DNA from: Bullera alba
Taxonomy: Eukaryota; Basidiomycota; Tremellomycetes; Tremellales; Bulleraceae
Assembly (NCBI GenBank): GCA_001600095.1
Contig: BCIX01000003.1
Coordinates: forward strand, 2,046,001 to 2,110,000
Direction: 5' to 3'
Length of the DNA stretch: 64,000 nt
A program made the translations under genes and the position numbers. The stretch's first letter is position 1. Every line of letters starts with the position of its first letter. The notes under the pieces were generated by a model. The model was not told the DNA's origin and ran no database searches. It saw only the letters and a program-made list of their open reading frames with translations. Below, piece after piece: positions 59,023-64,000 of this stretch.

Positions 59023-61593
59023 TCACAGCAAGTCTCTGGGCCACGGGATGGGGTCTGGGAAGCGAAGAGGCCGAGGCTGGATGTTCGTCGCCATATTCGA
59101 CGTATTGCCTTGTGGCGATTGCTCGATCACGAAGATGTTGTTCAAGAAGGAATTGATCATTGCCGCTCCTGTCGCTCTCGCCTTCTTCTTCGCATGCGCC
59201 ACTTCCTCGGTGGAGTAGTTTTGGCCAGGGAAGTTGCGCTCGAGCGCCATCTTCGCCTCATGGTGAACCATCAACAACAGATCATTGGTGAGTGCCTCTG
59301 TCGACCTCGCGTCGTCTGTCGTGACAAACACACGGAGCACGGTCTCGAGTGGCTTTCGATCGAATCCCCAGACTTGGTGATGGAGGAGTGATGGTCGGAT
59401 GCCATAATTCGCATCGAGGATGATCCGTGCCGTCTGACCAGGCTGCGAGCTGTCTATATTGAGGTAAGGGATGATGATGTCGTGTACCGCTGGGAAGGTC
59501 TTGATCGGGAAGAACTGATAAATCTTCTCACCAGATGACGGATCGACACGAAGTACGAGGGGGATGTAGGAAGCAAAGTCGAGTTTGCGAATACTGTTGA
59601 AATTCGGCAAAGCGGTATCCTCGATCTGATCTCCGCTCTTGGGTCTTTCCTGGACGGCTGGACCGAGCAGGAAGAATATGGTCGCAATCTGCTTTTGGTC
59701 CAGCAGGTCGCTAGTTGGAGTCATTGAGTTGACCGCCCATTGATGTTGCCGCAAGTTGGTCAAGCAGCACTCGGTGGGGTGAATGTACCCAATGGTGGTG
59801 GCGAAGTTGTAAGCGGTGCGCCTGTCTGTGCTGACGCTCTCCCACACATTCTCGCCGAAGATCACCGGAGTGGGCCGTCTCGCGAAACTTTTGAAGTGAG
59901 CGGCATCGCGATTGACGTTTGAGGCTGATTGTGCGAGGGACTGGTTGATCCCTGTTCTAGTGTACCCCGGCCTGAACCGGAGCCGCCTCTGTGTGCAAAG
60001 ATCGGCGTATCCAGGCGTGCCGTGTCGCTCGTTGAACAGTGTCGATAGCTCGATGGTCACGCAACGCATCGCGCTGTAACCGTGGTACAGCCCCATGCTC
60101 CATTCGCCCATCTCGTCGAGACCTTTCTGTGGTGGACCGCCCCAGAGGAAGACCGTCATTTCGAATGAGTATGAGTACTGAATGTTGTTCGGATCCGCAG
60201 AGTTGCCCTGGACGATAGTTGCAGGCATGGCGAGTCTCACGCCCAGACCGTGGAGGTCCACACCGCTGACGGTAAACAGCTTGAGCCGCCAGAACATCTG
60301 ACCAAGGGTTTCTAACCATTTCAGACCGTAAGCGGCGTAGGGGAGTTCTGATGTCATCTTGACTGGGGTATCGTTGATTGTCATTCGTTGAGGCCAGGTG
60401 ACGCATCGATAAGCATCGGCGAACCAGCCTATACACACTCGGAGCCTGTCCACAGGTTGCCCATCCGGGCAAGTCCTCCCGATGAAATCCTTCCAGCTCC
60501 TTTCTCCATCAATCCCATTGTAATCGCCCGGACGTTTACCCGGAATCAGTTGCTGCCTGGCATCCATCAGGCCCTTCAGTTTGTCGATATCACCATCTTG
60601 GATCATTGCCGACACGATGGTGGCTGCTTGGATAGCCAGTGTCGGAAGACTGCCCCATGCGACATCCCAACTCTCCTGTGCGGCCGGCCCAGCCAATGTC
60701 CTCCCTCTGGAATCCTGTCTGGCTATATCCTCGATCTGCTGCAACTGCCTCTCCAGCTCAACTGGGATACGACCGGCTAATAACACCCTGACGATATCTT
60801 GATCCCACCTCGCCGCCATACGTCGAGACGAGCCCTTCTGCCACGCATCCTTGTCGATCGTCGGCGGTCTCATCGCATAATCCATCTCGGATCTATCACC
60901 ATGCATGAGCTTTTCGGAGTGTACTCTCGCCAGTACGTCATTGGGATCACCATCCAGATGTGTCGATACCGCTTGACCACCTCGAGTGAGGAATTCGACA
61001 CCTCTTTCTGCAGCGGGTGTTCTGGCTCGACCTATTCCCGCTCGACCGCCCTTGAGTGCTGATTGAGTTGGGACAGGAGTCTTCGAGCTGACTCTTTTCA
61101 GCTTGTTGATGTCGTAGTAGTTGTCCCTGTCATCTGGCACAGGAGGACCTCCAGGCGGATTCGGGATTGAAGCTCCTCTAGGTGGATTGGCGATGGTGCC
61201 CGCTGAACCGGGTGCATTGGGTATCGTCGCGGCAGAACCAGCTGAACTCGGTGTCTTAGGTGTCTTGGGCGTCTTTGGGGTCTTGGGGCTTTCGGCTACC
61301 TTGGGGTTCTTGGACGACTTGGAAGTCTTGTAAGTCTTTGATGCTGAAGAGTCTGAATCAGAGGAACTGGACCGTCTCTTGCCCCTATCAGACTCGCTTC
61401 GCCCGCCACCATCACTTCGGTCCTTGGTTCTGCTACTCCTCTCGCCGTCTCCACTACCGGCCTTGGCTTTATCGCCCTTTCCACCCGCAAGAAGGATGTA
61501 CGCCAGGATAGCGATGAACACAACGACGATCAGGGCTGATGCGTTGAACTGTACTGGAGTCCGTCCCAGCCGGACGTTGATCGGTCTCGACAT
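59023..61593 (-). CDS. intronless 856-aa orphan protein with N-terminal membrane anchor
   Basis: One uninterrupted reading frame of 856 residues, ATG at 61593 (MSRPINVRLGRTPVQF). A single hydrophobic segment (ALIVVVFIAILAYILLA, about residues 19-35) is followed by about 150 residues of low complexity. These include an Arg/Ser/Asp-rich part, four Lys-Thr-Pro units in tandem, and Pro/Gly/Ala repeats. From about residue 200 the sequence looks like folded protein (LARVHSEKLMHGDRSEMDYA, later YSFEMTVFLWGGPPQKGLDE, YIHPTECCLTNLR, FLLGPAVQERP and HHEAKMALERNFPG). I recognise no family. In a region where nearly every gene is split by many introns, an intronless gene of this size suggests retroposition or acquisition. 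Neighbour on the right is a divergent duplicated orphan gene. Confidence 0.7.
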   Translation of the reverse strand: MSRPINVRLGRTPVQFNASALIVVVFIAILAYILLAGGKGDKAKAGSGDGERSSRTKDRSDGGGRSESDRGKRRSSSSDSDSSASKTYKTSKSSKNPKVAESPKTPKTPKTPKTPSSAGSAATIPNAPGSAGTIANPPRGASIPNPPGGPPVPDDRDNYYDINKLKRVSSKTPVPTQSALKGGRAGIGRARTPAAERGVEFLTRGGQAVSTHLDGDPNDVLARVHSEKLMHGDRSEMDYAMRPPTIDKDAWQKGSSRRMAARWDQDIVRVLLAGRIPVELERQLQQIEDIARQDSRGRTLAGPAAQESWDVAWGSLPTLAIQAATIVSAMIQDGDIDKLKGLMDARQQLIPGKRPGDYNGIDGERSWKDFIGRTCPDGQPVDRLRVCIGWFADAYRCVTWPQRMTINDTPVKMTSELPYAAYGLKWLETLGQMFWRLKLFTVSGVDLHGLGVRLAMPATIVQGNSADPNNIQYSYSFEMTVFLWGGPPQKGLDEMGEWSMGLYHGYSAMRCVTIELSTLFNERHGTPGYADLCTQRRLRFRPGYTRTGINQSLAQSASNVNRDAAHFKSFARRPTPVIFGENVWESVSTDRRTAYNFATTIGYIHPTECCLTNLRQHQWAVNSMTPTSDLLDQKQIATIFFLLGPAVQERPKSGDQIEDTALPNFNSIRKLDFASYIPLVLRVDPSSGEKIYQFFPIKTFPAVHDIIIPYLNIDSSQPGQTARIILDANYGIRPSLLHHQVWGFDRKPLETVLRVFVTTDDARSTEALTNDLLLMVHHEAKMALERNFPGQNYSTEEVAHAKKKARATGAAMINSFLNNIFVIEQSPQGNTSNMATNIQPRPLRFPDPIPWPRDLL

Positions 61594-62177
61594 GCTGAAA
61601 CGGGTTCTTGAGCTGAGTATGGCAAAGCTGAACTTGTTTGAAGCGATACTGATGCAACACTACGAGTACGAGGTCATGGGGTACAACATGTGAGCTATCT
61701 TGATAATCCTTTGTGAGAGACTGGTGGTGAGAGGAGAAGAGGGTCAAAGGACCGGTATTGCCAATCCTCACCTAAGATGGTCAAACTCTCGAAAGTCGAG
61801 ATTCGCCGAGCGAACTCGACCTTCCCTTGGTACCACGCCTCCTTGACTCGCTTGCGAGCTTCCTGTAAACGTCATCACGGATCCACACCTGGTCTAGGTG
61901 TCTCTTCTCGTCAAGGGATATCTGACACGCAGAGGACCTAGCTGAAGGGTATGACCACGATGAGGCAGATATCGCTTCCTCCTATCCGCCGTGACACTCC
62001 TTCGAGGACATTCCATTCGTTGCAACGAGTATCAGTCACAAGTCTGAGTGTCTAAACTCCCTAACCGCGGTGCATATAAGCAGTCTGTGTCAGTACTCGA
62101 TGCTGCCCAGCTCCCCATCTCACCCACCACTCCCGCCACAGCACCAAATACTAGCCACTACCGCGACAGCAGACATC
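61594..62177. promoter_or_regulatory. shared divergent promoter, copy A of a duplicated segment
   Basis: Between the starts of the 856-aa gene (-) and the small orphan gene (+). Segments such as GAAGCGATACTGATG (61640) and GAGCTTCCTG (about 61856) recur in order at 63378 and about 63510, upstream of the second orphan copy. Confidence 0.6.
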
Positions 62178-63204
62178 ATGGAATTGAGACGAGTCGGCCA
62201 GACTGGTCGGACCCTTGGATCTGAGCTCGACACGGAAGACGCCGTGTGGAACGTGGATGAGAAGTACCAGAATCTTACCGAGAGGAATGCTTGGGCAGTA
62301 TACTGCTTGAGCAAGTTGAGCGAGACCCATCCATGTTGGATAATGCCGAAATCGCTACACAACTCGCCTGCATGACAATTGAACACGATATTGAGAAGAT
62401 CCTCTTGGCCGAGACCACCAACACAGGGGACAGGTTCAAGCATTTGGCCGAGTCATACGACAAATCTCTGGCTCAGGATGACAGTGAGAAGATGAAGACT
62501 GGTATCGCAGAATCAAAGCTCTTCCTCAAAGCTTGCGCGCTCCTGTGCGACGATGACGCTGGCATCGATTGCAGCCTCGACTTTGACGAGTAAGTGGCAG
62601 CTGTGGCTGGAAGACGAGCGAGGACTGACCTGGTCGTATCAGTTACCTCGCCATCACGTCCTCGATACTGGAGGACCTTGCAAAGTTTGAAAATTCAATG
62701 CCGGGAGTCAATCTCTACCCGCAGACAGTGCCTAACCTCGTGCGTATTGACGAGCCGGTAGGCAAGCAGAGACCTGGAACAGCCACCAGAGTCAAAACCA
62801 AGACCGAGTGGAGCATGAGTGACCAGCACACCAAGAGGACCAAAGACGAGATCAAAACCTTTCTCACCACTGTCGCATCTTGGAAGCCGGACTGGGATCC
62901 CGATGCGGTCCTAAAGTTCCAGTCTGACATCTGGAACTTCACGGAGAAGGCCACTGCTAACACCAAAGGCTTGCAGGAAGTCAAGCTGCTGCGTAAGTAT
63001 TACAAGGAAAGATCCGACAAAAAGGCGCCAACTGAAAATCAGTGAGTCAAAGGTCCTGAGGCACAAATCCTGACCGTATATGAAGTGAGCCCCACGCTGA
63101 TGAGTGGTGCTAGGGCCATTCAGGCTACAGAGGCTGCCTTCCGTCTCTGGCTCATAGCGTCAGATGTGTCTGATCCATCGGATGCCGACGAGAACGCAGC
63201 ATAG
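62178..63204 (+). pseudogene. orphan gene, copy A, with apparent frame break
   Basis: ATG at 62178 starts MELRRVGQTGRTLGS and runs to YCLSKL (about 62316), matching copy B at 63863. The main open frame continues in another phase (ERDPSMLDNAEIATQLACMT onward), so one frameshift lies near 62310-62330 unless an unusual intron is used. The rest splices cleanly: donor at about 62588 and acceptor at about 62641, then exon LAITSSILEDLAKFENSMPG to KAPTEN. A second intron (about 63042-63111) leads into QAIQATEAAFRLWL, and the stop is at 63202-63204. About 300 residues in all, mostly polar and helical. Family not recognised. Could be a broken copy or carry a sequencing error. Confidence 0.5.
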
Positions 63205-63862
63205 GAAGACTAGTCCGAGGAGTAGCGACGACTATCCACAAGTACTTCTGATTGAGTTGCAGAGTAAGTCCATCGAATTTAGGAGGTATGAACCTGTTCA
63301 GATGACTCAGTCGGTCGTCTATCGGTCTTGACGTGCTGAATCCAATGATGGGCTGATCGTTGCAAAGCTGGCCTCGTGAAGCGATACTGATGTAACACTA
63401 CGAGGGTATTGTGAATAATGAGAATGAAGCTGCCTTGGTTTGTCCTTTGAGGCGCACTAGGCGAAACGCAACCTTCCCCCTCGCAGCGCCTCCCCCTCAA
63501 CTAGCTCACGAGCTTCCTGCAGACGTCATTGGGGCTCACACACTCTCACATTTGAGGTCAACTCGGGAGATATCGCAGGGAGAGCCTACATGAAGGGTAG
63601 GATCGTCAAAACGCCAAACGCTGCTTCTCTATGTTCGCCGATACACTTCATGGTGGTAAGTCCTTTGATGGCATCGTGTTTCATCATTCGAGTAGCCTCC
63701 TCCCTCCGCACAAGACCAGGTGTGCTCGTATGGATGAAAAGGCATATATGCATCCCGTGATTGTATCAGTAGTCAAAATCGAACCCCAATCCACCCGTCC
63801 CCGCTACTCCATCGATATTCCCTCATTGCGTCACCGAAGACTGCAACTACACACCGGACACC
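63205..63862. promoter_or_regulatory. duplicated promoter segment, copy B, with stub of the 856-aa gene
   Basis: Matches 61570-62177 in block order. At its left end the complement reads SRPIDDR, corresponding to the start SRPINVR of the 856-aa protein, but the ATG is ACG (about 63333). The divergent large gene is therefore missing here apart from its first codons. Confidence 0.5.
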
Positions 63863-64000
63863 ATGGAATTGACCCGAGTCGGCCAGACTGGTCGGACCCT
63901 TGGATCTGACCTTGACACGGAGGAGAAAATATGGACCCTTGGGACATATGGAGACCTGACCGAGAGGGATGCCTGGGGAGTATACTGCTCGGGCAAGTTG
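63863..64000 (+). CDS. orphan gene, copy B (3' partial, runs off window)
   Basis: ATG at 63863 starts MELTRVGQTGRTLGSDLDTE and continues to WGVYCSGKL at the window edge. It is about 60% identical to the same stretch of copy A (TLGS, LDTE, LTER, AW-VYC conserved). Too short to judge function. Whether this copy is intact lies outside the window. Confidence 0.6.
   Translation, partial: MELTRVGQTGRTLGSDLDTEEKIWTLGTYGDLTERDAWGVYCSGKL

Noticed and set aside
61200..61330. Lys-Thr-Pro tandem units as a microsatellite error
   Set aside because: The units stay in frame inside an 856-codon open frame, so they are read as part of the protein.

Overview
The window is nuclear DNA from a basidiomycete yeast, most likely a tremellomycete (Cryptococcus/Kwoniella-like). 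Genes are packed tightly on both strands and broken by many introns of about 45-70 nt. Donors are mostly GTGAGT/GTAAGT, branch sites read CTGAC/CTAAC, and acceptors are CAG/TAG. The proteins are fungal throughout: a MOB4/phocein-like protein, Argonaute, a GPI-type aspartic protease, a MeaB-like bZIP factor, a B-type cyclin, Dpm2, Dim1, Imp3 and eIF6. I saw no rRNA, tRNA or CRISPR array.

Layout: 1-1767 (+) 3' part of a MOB4/phocein-like gene. 3121-5766 three small unrecognised genes. 6839-11951 (+) an Argonaute gene in 40 exons. 12724-14784 (-) pepsin-like protease with a 6-nt microexon and a triple palindromic motif in its promoter. 15700-16460 doubtful coding. 16760-18260 (-) decayed Ty3/Gypsy pol remnant. 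19092-21830 (+) FGGY carbohydrate kinase. 23325-25645 (+) bZIP factor. 26155-27135 (-) eIF6. 27494-29294 (+) PCI-domain Thp1/PCID2-like protein. 29665-31022 (-) beta-flanking-type Gly/Asn/Gln-rich protein. 32899-34785 (+) mitotic cyclin. 35604-36039 (-) Dpm2. 36571-39202 (+) fumarate reductase with a cytochrome b5 tail. 39922-40976 (+) unknown. 41198-45218 (-) Rsm22-like protein running in frame into ketopantoate hydroxymethyltransferase (PanB/Ecm31). 46816-51129 (+) an A-T-R1-R2 carboxylate reductase resembling glycine-betaine reductase, with a tandemly repeated intron/exon leader. 51436-52752 (+) Dim1. 53606-56701 (-) La-motif protein. 58059-58862 (+) Imp3. 59023-61593 (-) intronless 856-aa orphan. 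62178-64000 (+) two diverged tandem copies of an orphan gene.

Most genes are unrelated housekeeping functions with no operon logic. Themes that do connect are ribosome biogenesis (eIF6, Dim1, Imp3, mitochondrial Rsm22) and an Argonaute lying about 5 kb from a dead retroelement. The most unusual items are the in-frame Rsm22-PanB chain, the repeated leader of the reductase gene, the microexons (one carries the predicted fourth catalytic residue of Argonaute), and the divergent orphan pair at the right end, whose shared promoter region has been duplicated. Exon borders were placed by eye from splice consensus and family alignment from memory. None has transcript support.
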